NCBI GenBank assembly: GCA_963830545.1
Contig: CAWHMK010000001.1
Location: forward strand, 2,294,001 to 2,358,000
Source of the DNA: DATGJX01 sp963830545
GTDB taxonomy: Bacteria; Vulcanimicrobiota; Vulcanimicrobiia; Vulcanimicrobiales; Vulcanimicrobiaceae
Direction of reading: 5' to 3'
DNA: 64,000 nucleotides
Shown here: positions 43,741 through 52,593 of the stretch, piece after piece
Position numbering within the stretch: the first letter of the stretch is position 1
Layout: each line of letters opens with the position of its first letter
Made by a program: the position numbers and the translations under genes
Notes under the pieces: model-generated
The model's database searches: none
What the model was told of the DNA's origin: nothing
Seen by the model: only the letters and a program-made list of their open reading frames with translations

Positions 43741-44537
43741 AATACCGCTACGGTGAAATGACCTGGCCGGAAATACGCGACGCCGCGAAAGCGCAGCGTC
43801 TTGCCGTGGTTCCGATTGCGACGATTGAAGACCACGGGCATCATCTCCCGATCGATACCGACTTACTGCTGTGTACGTCCGTATGCGAATTGGCAGTCGA
43901 CCGCGCGAAGGATCGCGCCGTGCTCGTGCCGGCGATCAACCACGGATACAGCCCGCACCACATGGATTTCCCCGGACCGATAACGATTGGCGCCGAGACG
44001 CTCATCCGCTACGGCCTGGACGTCTGCAAAAGCCTTGCGCACCACGGCTTTCGGCGCATCCTCATCGTAAACGGGCACGGAAGCAACACGCCGTTCATCG
44101 ACATCATCGCGCGCCTCACCGTCGTGGAAACCGGAGCGCTCGCCGCAGCGGTGAACTACTGGGCCGCTCCGGGGGTTCGCGAAGCTGCCGAATCGCTGCG
44201 TGAATCGGAAACGGTCGGTGGGATGAATCATGCATGCGAGTTCGAGACGTCGCTGTATTTGGCGCTGCGCCCGGAACTCGTCGACATGTCGAAGGCGGTT
44301 CACGAGCTCTCGCACCATCCCACCAAGAACTACTGGACGGACCTGATTGGCGGCGATGGGCCGCTGACGATGATGGAGCCGTGGAGCGCTCTGAGCGAGA
44401 GCGGCGTCATGGGAGATCCGACCAAAGCCACTGCTGAAAAGGGCCGCATACTGCTGGATGCCGCCGCTCAGGGGATCGTGGAGCTGATCGATGAAATGCT
44501 CGAGCGCAAGCCGGCCCTTCGTCAAGATCACCATTAG
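43737..44537 (+). CDS. Creatininase-family amidohydrolase
   Basis: A 266-residue metal-dependent amidase. Metal ligands are visible in ATIEDHGHHLPIDTDLLL, in ILIVNGHGSNTPFIDIIA and in GGMNHACEFETSLYLALRP. The family cleaves cyclic or linear amides (creatinine, formamides in riboflavin/F420 and mycofactocin pathways). Because the ArfB/MftE-type members act in flavin-like cofactor synthesis, a role next to the riboflavin genes is conceivable, but the direct neighbour is mtnA. Intact; its end overlaps the start of the lipoprotein gene. Confidence 0.87.
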   Translation: MKYRYGEMTWPEIRDAAKAQRLAVVPIATIEDHGHHLPIDTDLLLCTSVCELAVDRAKDRAVLVPAINHGYSPHHMDFPGPITIGAETLIRYGLDVCKSLAHHGFRRILIVNGHGSNTPFIDIIARLTVVETGALAAAVNYWAAPGVREAAESLRESETVGGMNHACEFETSLYLALRPELVDMSKAVHELSHHPTKNYWTDLIGGDGPLTMMEPWSALSESGVMGDPTKATAEKGRILLDAAAQGIVELIDEMLERKPALRQDHH

Positions 44538-46144
44538 CGCCGCGCTGGTGCTGCTCGCGGCGTGCACGCGCAGCGGCACGCGGGCCGCAAACGGCACGAA
44601 TCCCTGGACGGTGCACGGCGTTTTGCGTATGGCGAGCCGGCAAACGCCGGACAATCTCAATCCGCTTCTCGGCACGCAGACTGTCGACACGGATCTTTCA
44701 ATGTTCTGGGCCGCGTATTTGTTCGATTGGAGCGACAAGAACGAGTTCGTTCCCGAACTCGCGGTGCGCGTTCCGACGCAGCGCAACGGCGACATCTCGC
44801 CCGACGGTTTGCGAATCGCCTACCACCTTCGTCATGGGGTAAAGTGGCAAGACGGCGTCCCATTTACGGCGGACGACGTCATTTACACCTGGCGGCAGAT
44901 GCTCAATCCGCGCAACTTGGTGGTCAGCCGTTTCGGTTACGACCTCATTTCCCGCATCGATAAACGCGACGCCTACACGATTGTCGTTCATCTGAAGCGG
45001 CGCTTCGCGCCGTTCGTCGCGACCTTTTTCACGATGGCCAATCACACGAATTGCATCTTGCCGCGCCATTTGCTCGCGCGGTTACCCGACATAAACCACG
45101 CACCGTACAATTCACTACCGGTAGGTACCGGCCCGTTCAAAATCGCGAGCTACCAAAAGGGGTCGTCCATCGTATTCGTTGCGAACGATTCGTATTGGCG
45201 TGGTCCTCCCAAACTGCAGCGCATCGACTACCGCATCGTCGAGAGCGACAATACGCTGCTAACGCTTAGCAGAACGCATGAGATCGATTTTTACTACCGG
45301 GCCGCAGAAAGCCAGGCTCCGAGTCTTCACGGCATTCCGGGAACGCGCGTCGTGCTCACGCCGCTCACGCGCTTTGCCGACCTCGGGTTGAACGCGGGGA
45401 ACCCCGCCCTTGCCGACGTTCGGGTGCGCCGAGCGCTGGCATATGGACTCGATCGCGCGACCCTGATCAGGAAAGTGACGCACGGGGTTGCGATTCCGGG
45501 CGATAGCGATCAGCCGCCGTTCTTTTGGGCTTACGATCCGAACATCGCGCGTTATCCCTACGATCCCAAGCGGGCGGAGGCATTGCTCGATGCCGCGGGG
45601 TGGCGCTCCGGTGCCGGTGGTATTCGAAGCAAATCGGGGCAGCCGCTGCATCTCGAACTGGTCAGCTTCACCGGATCTTCGACTGCAGATGACACGGAGG
45701 TCTTCGTTCAACAAGCCTGGCGGCAGATCGGCGTCGACGTCTCGATTAAGAACTTTTCCTCCTCGCAGCTCTACGCCACGCTGGGTGCCGGCGGCATCGA
45801 ACAATCCGGCAAGTTCGACGTTGCATTCGAGAACTGGGCGAACGGTACCGATCCGGACGATTCGATTCTCGTCCGGTGCGACATGGCTCCGCCGGCCGGG
45901 TGGAACATCTATCATTTGTGCAGCCGCGATCTCGACCGCGCCGAATCGATCGCGATGCAATCGTACGATAGGCGCACGCGCAAAGCGATGTACGGGAAAG
46001 TGCAGCAAATACTCGCCTCGCAGACTGCCGTTTGTCGTGCTTTGGTATCAGCGCCAAATCGACGTGGTGAATACCGATTTTCGCAATTACGAACCCGCAC
46101 ACGCCGTCACGCCGTTTTGGAACACGTGGGAGTGGTCTATTTGA
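44491..46144 (+). CDS. Peptide/nickel ABC transporter substrate-binding lipoprotein, second copy (indel at 46024)
   Basis: About 551 residues after repair. The N-terminus has a hydrophobic signal and lipobox (ISAALVLLAACTRSG). SBP_bac_5 landmarks are RMASRQTPDNLNPLLGTQ, HLRHGVKWQDGVPFTADDV, PVGTGPFKIASYQKGSSI and ADVRVRRALAYGLDRATL. At 46024 an extra A in an AGCT site cuts ILASQ from LPFVVLWYQRQIDVVNTDFR, which then runs to a stop at 46144 (FWNTWEWSI). It is a paralogue of the protein at 1299-2903. The permease and ATPase genes are not nearby. Confidence 0.88.
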
Positions 46145-46163
46145 TCGGAGAATACGTGCCGGC

Positions 46164-47138
46164 GTGAAGTTCTATGACTTCGCCGACAAGCTGCCGGCAA
46201 TCGGCAAACTGGTAATCATCGAAGGTACGGAACGCGTGCTGGCGGATCGTGCTCTCGAATTGGTCATCGATCGCGTCTTGCCGCCCGACATGCGGGAGAT
46301 GAATCTCGAACGGTTCGCACCCTCGCAGCTCGATGGAACCTCACGCGTTCGCGAGGCAATCCAAGCGATGCCTTTTCTTGCGAGCTGCCGTGTCGTGGCC
46401 GTAACCGATGCGCAGATACTCAAAACGCCGTTGCGCCGCGAATTGTGGCAGGTTGCCGAGAGTGTGCCCGAGGGTAATACGCTCGTGATTTGCGACTTGC
46501 TCTCGCCGCGTTCCAAGCGGCCCGAACCATTCAGCGCGATGGCCGGCCGCAGCGCGCTCAAGATCGATACGACGCCAAATGAGGACGCACGCATTCGTTT
46601 CATTCGGGAAACGCTGCAGGAACTTGGGGCAGCGGCCGATGCGCGCGCAGTCGACACCCTTGCGCGCAGCGAATCCGGCCTCGCCGCGGTGCGCAACGAC
46701 CTTCAGAAGCTTGCCATTATCGGCAAGAAAATCACGTACAAGGACTTGGAACGCGAGAGTCTGAGCGTCGAGGATCCGAAAGCCTATCAATACGCGGGCG
46801 CGCTCGTGGAAGGCCGCGTTGACGACGCACTCGGTGTCGCGCGCGATCTCTTTTCCAGCGACCGGAATGCCGCAGTTCCCCTCATCTACGCACTCGCGAT
46901 CGAATGTGAGATGGTATGGGAACTCGCGCGCGAAGGCGGTGCGATTCCGGCGCGCGTGCGCTGGCGCGAACGTGCCCTGCGCCCGGTTGCCGCGCGCATG
47001 GGAGAACAACGGGCGCGTCGCGCGTACGAACGCGCCGTCGCTGCTTTCGACTCCGTGGTTACCGGCAAGGTCGAAGATCCGGAGCTCGCGGTCGAACTGC
47101 TCACTGCCGAGGTGTCCGCGCTCACTGCGCGCCGCTGA
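46164..47138 (+). CDS. holA: DNA polymerase III delta subunit
   Basis: A 324-residue clamp-loader subunit. It begins at GTG 46164 with KLVIIEGTERVLADRALELV (degenerate Walker-type start of delta). RVVAVTDAQILKTPLRRELW and NTLVICDLLSPRSKRPEPF follow in domain I/II. ALVEGRVDDALGVARDLFSS and LIYALAIECEMVWELAREGG form the C-terminal collar domain. It opens the beta sliding clamp at the replication fork. The low motif content is usual for HolA; length (about 330) agrees. Confidence 0.88.
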   Translation: MKFYDFADKLPAIGKLVIIEGTERVLADRALELVIDRVLPPDMREMNLERFAPSQLDGTSRVREAIQAMPFLASCRVVAVTDAQILKTPLRRELWQVAESVPEGNTLVICDLLSPRSKRPEPFSAMAGRSALKIDTTPNEDARIRFIRETLQELGAAADARAVDTLARSESGLAAVRNDLQKLAIIGKKITYKDLERESLSVEDPKAYQYAGALVEGRVDDALGVARDLFSSDRNAAVPLIYALAIECEMVWELAREGGAIPARVRWRERALRPVAARMGEQRARRAYERAVAAFDSVVTGKVEDPELAVELLTAEVSALTARR

Positions 47139-47259
47139 GCCTATCGCTCGGACGGTATTCAAATTCTTGGTGCGTCGCTGTGCCCGCTTTTGGACTGATG
47201 CTGAGTCGTCGGCGCCTTTATGCTGTTGAGAGCACCACCCCAACAGGAGAAGCTTTTAT

Positions 47260-47571
47260 ATGGGCCCCCTTCGCATTCGCGTCATACCTCTCGGCCGAGG
47301 CTATCTCGCGGAGAGCCGGACGCCGGAAGTAACGGCCTTCGGCGCGACCGCGGAGGAAGCCGCCGAGAACGGGCGGCTCATGGCGATGGCCGTATACGAG
47401 GCGTTCCTCGAGGGCGTGTATCCGCGCACACTTATCGTCCGAATCGATGAGCCGGGGAGAATTGCAATTGCAATGCAGACGATCGACCGCCCGTTTTCAC
47501 TCCACGCTGCGGTCACAGAGTTCGAGGACTGTTACTTCGATTCGCAGGGGAACGGAGCGGTTGTCAGCTAG
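47260..47571 (+). CDS. HicB-fold-like small protein
   Basis: A 103-residue protein behind a good ribosome site (aggagaag, 47246-47253). The pattern GYLAESRTPEVTAFGATAEE followed by AAENGRLMAMAVYEAF resembles the partial RNase H fold of HicB antitoxins. No HicA toxin gene lies nearby, and the C-terminal HTH or RHH domain of classic HicB is absent. It may be a solitary regulator; the stop overlaps the STAS gene start. Confidence 0.6.
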   Translation: MGPLRIRVIPLGRGYLAESRTPEVTAFGATAEEAAENGRLMAMAVYEAFLEGVYPRTLIVRIDEPGRIAIAMQTIDRPFSLHAAVTEFEDCYFDSQGNGAVVS

Positions 47572-47908
47572 TCTTACAATCGGCCAGTTCCAATTGCGCC
47601 GCTTCCCATCGCGCCGCTTGCACGCTGTTCCGGTGACGTACGCTCTGCACGGCGGCTGGTATGACATTTATCGTCGCGCGGAATTGCTGGCCGAACTGTC
47701 TGTTCTCGAACCTCACGGCGACGTGCGGCTCGATTTCTCGAAGGTCGAGCATCTCGACTGCGCCTGCTTGGGCGCCACGATAGGAACCATACGGCGCTGG
47801 AGAGACCGCGCACCCGGAACGCGTGTTTGGCTGCTGAACGTCCCCCCCTTGCTCAAGCGCGTCCTGCTGCTTCTGGAATTGGACCGCGTCTTGGAATGGG
47901 CCGCCTAG
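47561..47908 (+). CDS. STAS-domain protein with cysteine at the usual phospho-site
   Basis: About 115 residues from TTG 47561, preceded by ggagc and overlapping the upstream gene by 11 bases; the start is uncertain. The STAS fold is recognisable in VTYALHGGWYDIYRRAELLA, DVRLDFSKVEHLDCACLGAT and VWLLNVPPLLKRVLLLLELD. In anti-sigma-factor antagonists the segment reads D-S-S/T-G-L with a phosphorylatable Ser; here it is DCACLG. That suggests either loss of phospho-control or a redox-sensing variant. A SpoIIE-type phosphatase is encoded at 21574-22444, but no anti-sigma kinase is in the window. Confidence 0.7.
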   Translation: MSASLTIGQFQLRRFPSRRLHAVPVTYALHGGWYDIYRRAELLAELSVLEPHGDVRLDFSKVEHLDCACLGATIGTIRRWRDRAPGTRVWLLNVPPLLKRVLLLLELDRVLEWAA

Positions 47909-47929
47909 AAAAGCACGCTACGCCTGCCT

Positions 47930-49766
47930 TCACTGTGCGACGCTGAACGTCGCGGCCAAGCGGTGCACGGCGCGGGCGATTCGGACCAGCTGTTCGAGTG
48001 CGGCGCTGTCACGCTTCACGTACCTCTGATCGAGCGGCTGCGCGCGCGCTGCGTCACCATTCATCGCGGAGAGTGCGCCGTCTATTTGCGACCGCACCTG
48101 CGCTTGCAGCCCGCGTATTGCCTCCATCGGACAGTCTTGCGGCATCTCGTAGGCTAGGCTCGCCAGCGCGCGCAGCGAATACGCGCAGCCGGCCAGGAGC
48201 AGCAGCCGAGTGCGAAGCTTTTCGTCGGGATGGATGCGCAGCGTATAGATTAGCGGAAGCAACTGCGCGCGCACGCTTTGAAATGCTTCGTCGTAGTCGC
48301 GAGCCGCGGCCAGTGGATTTGCCGACGCATCACCGGCAAGACGCGAGACGGCTTGTTCGACGGCGCGGCCGAGCCGGTTCAATGCCTCCGAGATGACGCC
48401 GTTTACGACGTTTTCGGTGCGAATCGGAAAGACGAACGTCGCCGCGATGCCGCCGCAGGCCGCACCGACTGCGGTTTCGACGAGGCGCAGAACCAGAAGC
48501 TGGTCGGTAAAATATCCGAGCAGGACATACAGCAGCGAGAGCACGGCCGTAATGCCGAATGTCATCACTGCGTAGGATAGACGAAGCCCGTAGACTGCGA
48601 TAAAGAGGAAAAAGAACAGCAGCGCCATCGCCGCCGCGTGATTCGAATGTACGGCCAGCGTTGCTGCTACGCCCGCGGCTACGCCGAGCGCCGTGCCCGC
48701 GACGCGCGACCAGGCTTTGCGCAGCGTTTCACCTGCGGAAGTCGTGCCGCTGAAAACCACGAACGCCGTCAGGACGGCCCAATACCAGCGCTGCGGTGAT
48801 AGTAATTCTCCCATGACGATGGATGCGCTTGCCGCAAGCGCGGAGCTGAATCGCCTGGCGAGTCGTCGGACTAAAAATACCCGTCTCGATTTGCGTTCCC
48901 GTTTTGAAAACGCCCCGCGGCGTCCAATTCGTCGGCTCGGTCGGCGGCGGCGCCACGCGCAGCTCCACGAATTCGAACGGCGTGCGCGGGTCCCGCAGGG
49001 CCCGTTCGCCGATTTCGACCATTGCGAGTTCCGCGTCGAGAATTACGGCGCGTTCGTCGCTCGCAGGTGTTTCGCGCAGAATGTCGTCGAGCGTAATTGC
49101 CGTTTCGTTCAATCGAAAAAGGTGATGATTCAAACGGCGCTGGAGAGAGCGCGTCCACGTGCCCCGTTTTGCCGCCTGCGCGATCGTCGATACGATCAGG
49201 CGCTGTCGCGCACGAAACGCCGCTACGCCGTTGCGAAACGCACCCTGCGGGCGATCGGGAAAAATGTAAAAGCGCAGGACGTATGTGCTGAGCGTCGTCA
49301 CGGCGAGCGCGAAGAGCAGCCATGGAAGTTGCGTGAATGCGGCCCGTAAGAATAACGAGAAAAAGAACGCCAGCACGCAGACCATGCCGACGGCAAAGCC
49401 GCGCGGACCATAGCGGCGAATGTACACCGAACCGAAGAGCACGGCGACGAAGAGTACGTCGGAAACGATCCGGTTCGGTGCGGTGAACGTGCCCAACGCG
49501 AGCAGCGCTGCGGCAGGCGGCCAGAGCAGCAGCGTCGTGATCCGCTGGTCGCGCACGACCGGATCATTTACGGCGATTGCCCACGTCATGCCAAGGGCGG
49601 CTCCGAGCAGCGGCACGGTAAGCGGCAGATGCTCACGGCGTGCAACCTCCAGCAGAATGATCAGCGCCACGGCGACCGCGCCGGTCGCGCGCGCCGCCAT
49701 GAACAGACGAGTGAGACCGGGGTCGGCCGCGACGAGGCGGTCGCCGAGCGTGCCGAAGAGGTTCAT
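47930..49766 (-). CDS. FUSC-family inner-membrane transporter (indel near 48842)
   Basis: About 612 residues after repair. It has two clusters of about six membrane helices (LFMAARATGAVAVALIILLE, LPLTVPLLGAALGMTWAIAV; LLSPQRWYWAVLTAFVVFSG, LGVAAGVAATLAVHSNHAAA) separated by a soluble central domain. This is the FUSC/YccS/aromatic-acid exporter layout. The N-terminal reading frame loses sense after TTRQAIQ; adding back the next frame gives LALAASASIVMGELLSPQRW, so one extra base lies near 48842, next to an AGCT site. Likely role: efflux of aromatic or toxic acids. Convergent with the STAS gene. Confidence 0.82.
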
Positions 49767-49856
49767 CGGGCGTACTCATACCCCACCCGCTTGCGTGCCG
49801 GTTAGACAAAAGCCGACCAGGGCGGCCCAACCTGAGCGCGAAAGGGCCCTTACCCC

Positions 49857-51274
49857 ATGAGGCTATACCACGTACGCCTCTCCGTTTTCGTGGAGATACG
49901 GCCGCGCTGAGTTGCGCGCACTCTTTTCGGAAGAGCAGCGCCGCAAACTCTGGCGCCAAGTGTGGGTCGCGCTGGCGGAGGCGCAGTCGGGGCGGGGCCT
50001 CGTTTCGGCGGAAGAACTCGCCGACATTCGCGCGCATGCTCACGAAATCGACGTCGATGCTGCGCTCGAAATCGAACGCGAGATCCATCACGATCTGATG
50101 GCCGAGATTCGCGTATTCGCCTCGCAAGCCAAAATCGGCGGCGGAAAACTCCATTTGGGGTCGACGTCGATGGACGTCGAAGACACGGTCGAAACGTACC
50201 GGCTGCGGCTCGCTCTCTCGCTGGTCGGAGCGGCTTTGGATGACGTGCTCCGCACGCTGGCCGAAAAGATTCGCGAACATGCCGACGTCGTGTGCATGGG
50301 ATTCACGCATTTGCAGCCGGCGGAGCCGACCACGCTCGGCTATCGACTCTCGGTCTACGCGCAAGATCTGCTGATCGACGAGAGTAATCTGCGGTTCGTC
50401 TTTTCGAATTTGACGGCAAAGGGACTGCGCGGCGCCGTCGGCACGTCGGCATCGTACGAGCAGACTCTTCAACGGCAGCGGCGGATCCGTGGAAATGGAA
50501 GCGGCTGTCCTCGAACGCTTCGGTTTGGTCACCCGCGAGATCAGCACGCAAACGTATCCGCGCAAACTGGATTACCTGTTGCTTTCGGCGCTTGCGGGTC
50601 TGGGAGCGTCACTTTCGAAATTCGCGGCCGACATTCGGATCCTCAGTTCTCCGGAATTCGGCGAAGTGTTCGAACCGTTCGGGAAATCGCAAGTCGGAAG
50701 CTCGGCGATGCCTTTCAAGCGCAATCCGATTCTTTGCGAGCGCATCGATTCTCTTGCGCGGCTGCTGCCGTCCTTCGCGGACGTTGCGTGGCAAAACGCC
50801 GCAACGAATTACCTCGAACGGACGCTGGATGATAGCGCGAATCGCCGGACGATTCTGCCGGAAGCCTTGCTCTGCACGGATGAAATCGTTCAACTCGCCA
50901 AGCGCGTCGTCTCCGGTATGCGAGTCGATTTGCGGCGTATCGCGGAGAATCTGCGCACGTACGGGCCATTCGCAGGCACGGAGTCCGTGCTGATGGAGGC
51001 CGTCCGCGCCGGTGGGAACCGGCAGGAACTGCACGAGGTGCTGCGGTCCGCGGCGATGGAATCGTGGAGCGCTATCGCGCAAGGAAAGGTGAATCCGCTC
51101 GGTCATCTCCTCAGTGAAGAGCACGAACTCACCAGCCGCGTCGATCCGGCCGAAATCCGGCGCATGCTCGATCCCGGCAAACACGTCGGCACCGCCGTGC
51201 AGCGTGCTCGCGCGCTTGCGGATCGGGTCGACTCGCTCGAACCGTTCCCGCAGCAAAAGGAAGTACAACCATGA
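49857..51274 (+). CDS. purB: Adenylosuccinate lyase, animal-type subfamily (indels at 49861 and 50464)
   Basis: About 472 residues after repair. It starts MSYTTYASPFSWRYGRAELR when the extra G at 49861/49862 in an AGCT site is removed; otherwise a TTG at 49912 is the only start. WRQVWVALAEAQSGRGLVSA and the signature GSSAMPFKRNPILCERIDSL are clear, with HLGSTSMDVEDTVETYRLR earlier. A second extra base (A at 50464, again AGCT) separates GTSASYEQ from LFNGSGGSVEMEAAVLERF. The enzyme cleaves SAICAR and adenylosuccinate. The RY(G/A)S-type start and WRxxWxALAEA segment resemble the eukaryote-like branch. It heads the purine cluster. Confidence 0.93.
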
Positions 51275-51393
51275 CAACGCTACCGGCGCCCACGCGGAGT
51301 TATTACAGGAGCAGGACGTTGAGGCGCCGCGACGGTTGTGGGCCGCGCGCTTCGGCGCGGGGGGCGCGCGGCGTAGGGCGGGGCGCCATATAA
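51275..51393 (+). other. Leader between purB and purC with a GC-rich hairpin
   Basis: The arms GCCGCGCGC (51343-51351) and GCGCGCGGC (51364-51372) pair perfectly across 12 bases. An alternative TTCG-tetraloop stem (GCGC-GC-TTCG) overlaps it, so two exclusive folds are possible just before the purC start. No known purine riboswitch core is recognised. Confidence 0.4.
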
Positions 51394-52593
51394 ATGAACA
51401 AGGGCATAGAGATCGCGCACGGCAAGACCAAGGTGCTGTTCGAGGCAGCCGGTCAGCCCGATATGCTCGTCGTCAAGCAAACCGACTCCATCTCGGCCGG
51501 CGATGGCGCGCGCCGCAACGAGATCTCCGGCAAGGGGCGGTTGGCGGCGCAAACGACCGCGCGTGTGTTTCGCTTGCTGAATCTGTGCGGTTTGCCCACA
51601 CATTATTTGAACGGCGGCGAAGACGACGACGACAACGAAATGCTCGTGCGCCGGTGCAACATGATTCCGCTCGAAGTGGTCGTCCGCGGCGTCGCTGCCG
51701 GATCGCTCGTGCGACGCAATCCCGGCGTGCAGCGCGGGTCGCTCTTGGTGCCGCGCATGGTCGAATTCTTTGTAAAAGACGATGCGAATCACGACCCGCT
51801 GATTACTCCCGACGCAATTATTTCGCAAAACATCGCCAATCCCGCCGAAATCTCGGCGATGACCGAAATCGCGAGGCTGACGTTCGAGGTTCTCGCGCAT
51901 GCGTGGCGCAAACGCGACGTGCTGCTCGTGGATCTGAAGATCGAATTCGGACGATTGGCAGGCGGCGAAAACAAAGGCCAACTCGTCATCGCGGACGTCA
52001 TCGACAACGACTCGTGGCGGATTTGGCCGCAGGGACGGGAAGATCGCATGCTCGACAAGCAGGTCTACCGCAACCTGGAAACGGTCGATGATGCAGCGCT
52101 CGCTCGCGTGAAGAGCGCGTACGAAGAAGTTGCGGACCTGGTTGGGGCCTTTCCGGTCATGCGTCCCGGCATGATCGCGCTTTTCGCCGAGTCGGCCGAT
52201 TTCGTACCGCAACTCGGTGCGGTCGCGCAGAGTCTCGGGCAGCTCGGCCTGCCCGTAGTGCGTCACGTCGCGAGTGCGTCCCGCACTCCGGGATTCGTCC
52301 TGCAGTTGCTGCAGCAGCACGACGCGACGTTCGCGCGTCTGATGTACGTGACGTTCTCCGGTCTTGACGGAGCGCTTCATGGAGTCGTCGACAACGCGAC
52401 GAGCAATCCCGTGCTCGAAGGAACGGGCGATCCGAGTGCCGTTGCGCTGCACTGCGCGAAAGTGCTCGCGCTCGAAGACACGGTACTCTTCGGACGCACG
52501 CTCCTCGTGCAGACGAATGCGCGTTCGGCGGTTTTGCAGTCGGACGCGCAGCTGAACGCGCAGCAAATTCCCGCACCCGGAAATCTTGCGTAA
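51394..52593 (+). CDS. purC: SAICAR synthetase fused to a divergent PurE-like domain (PAICS-like)
   Basis: A 399-residue protein. Residues 1-~245 are PurC: GIEIAHGKTKVLFEAAGQPD, LVRRCNMIPLEVVVRGVAAG and LLVDLKIEFGRLAGGENKGQ with LVIADVIDNDSWRIWPQG. Residues ~255-395 resemble an AIR carboxylase (PurE): GMIALFAESADFVPQLGAVA, VVRHVASASRTPGFVLQLL, then TSNPVLEGTGDPSAVALHCA and ARSAVLQSDAQLNAQ. The order PurC-PurE is that of animal PAICS. PurE catalytic-loop motifs (GSxSD, SAHR) are altered to AESAD and SASR, so carboxylase activity is uncertain. Intact frame. Confidence 0.88.
   Translation: MNKGIEIAHGKTKVLFEAAGQPDMLVVKQTDSISAGDGARRNEISGKGRLAAQTTARVFRLLNLCGLPTHYLNGGEDDDDNEMLVRRCNMIPLEVVVRGVAAGSLVRRNPGVQRGSLLVPRMVEFFVKDDANHDPLITPDAIISQNIANPAEISAMTEIARLTFEVLAHAWRKRDVLLVDLKIEFGRLAGGENKGQLVIADVIDNDSWRIWPQGREDRMLDKQVYRNLETVDDAALARVKSAYEEVADLVGAFPVMRPGMIALFAESADFVPQLGAVAQSLGQLGLPVVRHVASASRTPGFVLQLLQQHDATFARLMYVTFSGLDGALHGVVDNATSNPVLEGTGDPSAVALHCAKVLALEDTVLFGRTLLVQTNARSAVLQSDAQLNAQQIPAPGNLA

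Noticed and set aside
47260..47571. HicAB toxin-antitoxin pair
   Set aside because: Only a HicB-like fold is present; neither neighbour is a HicA-type toxin.
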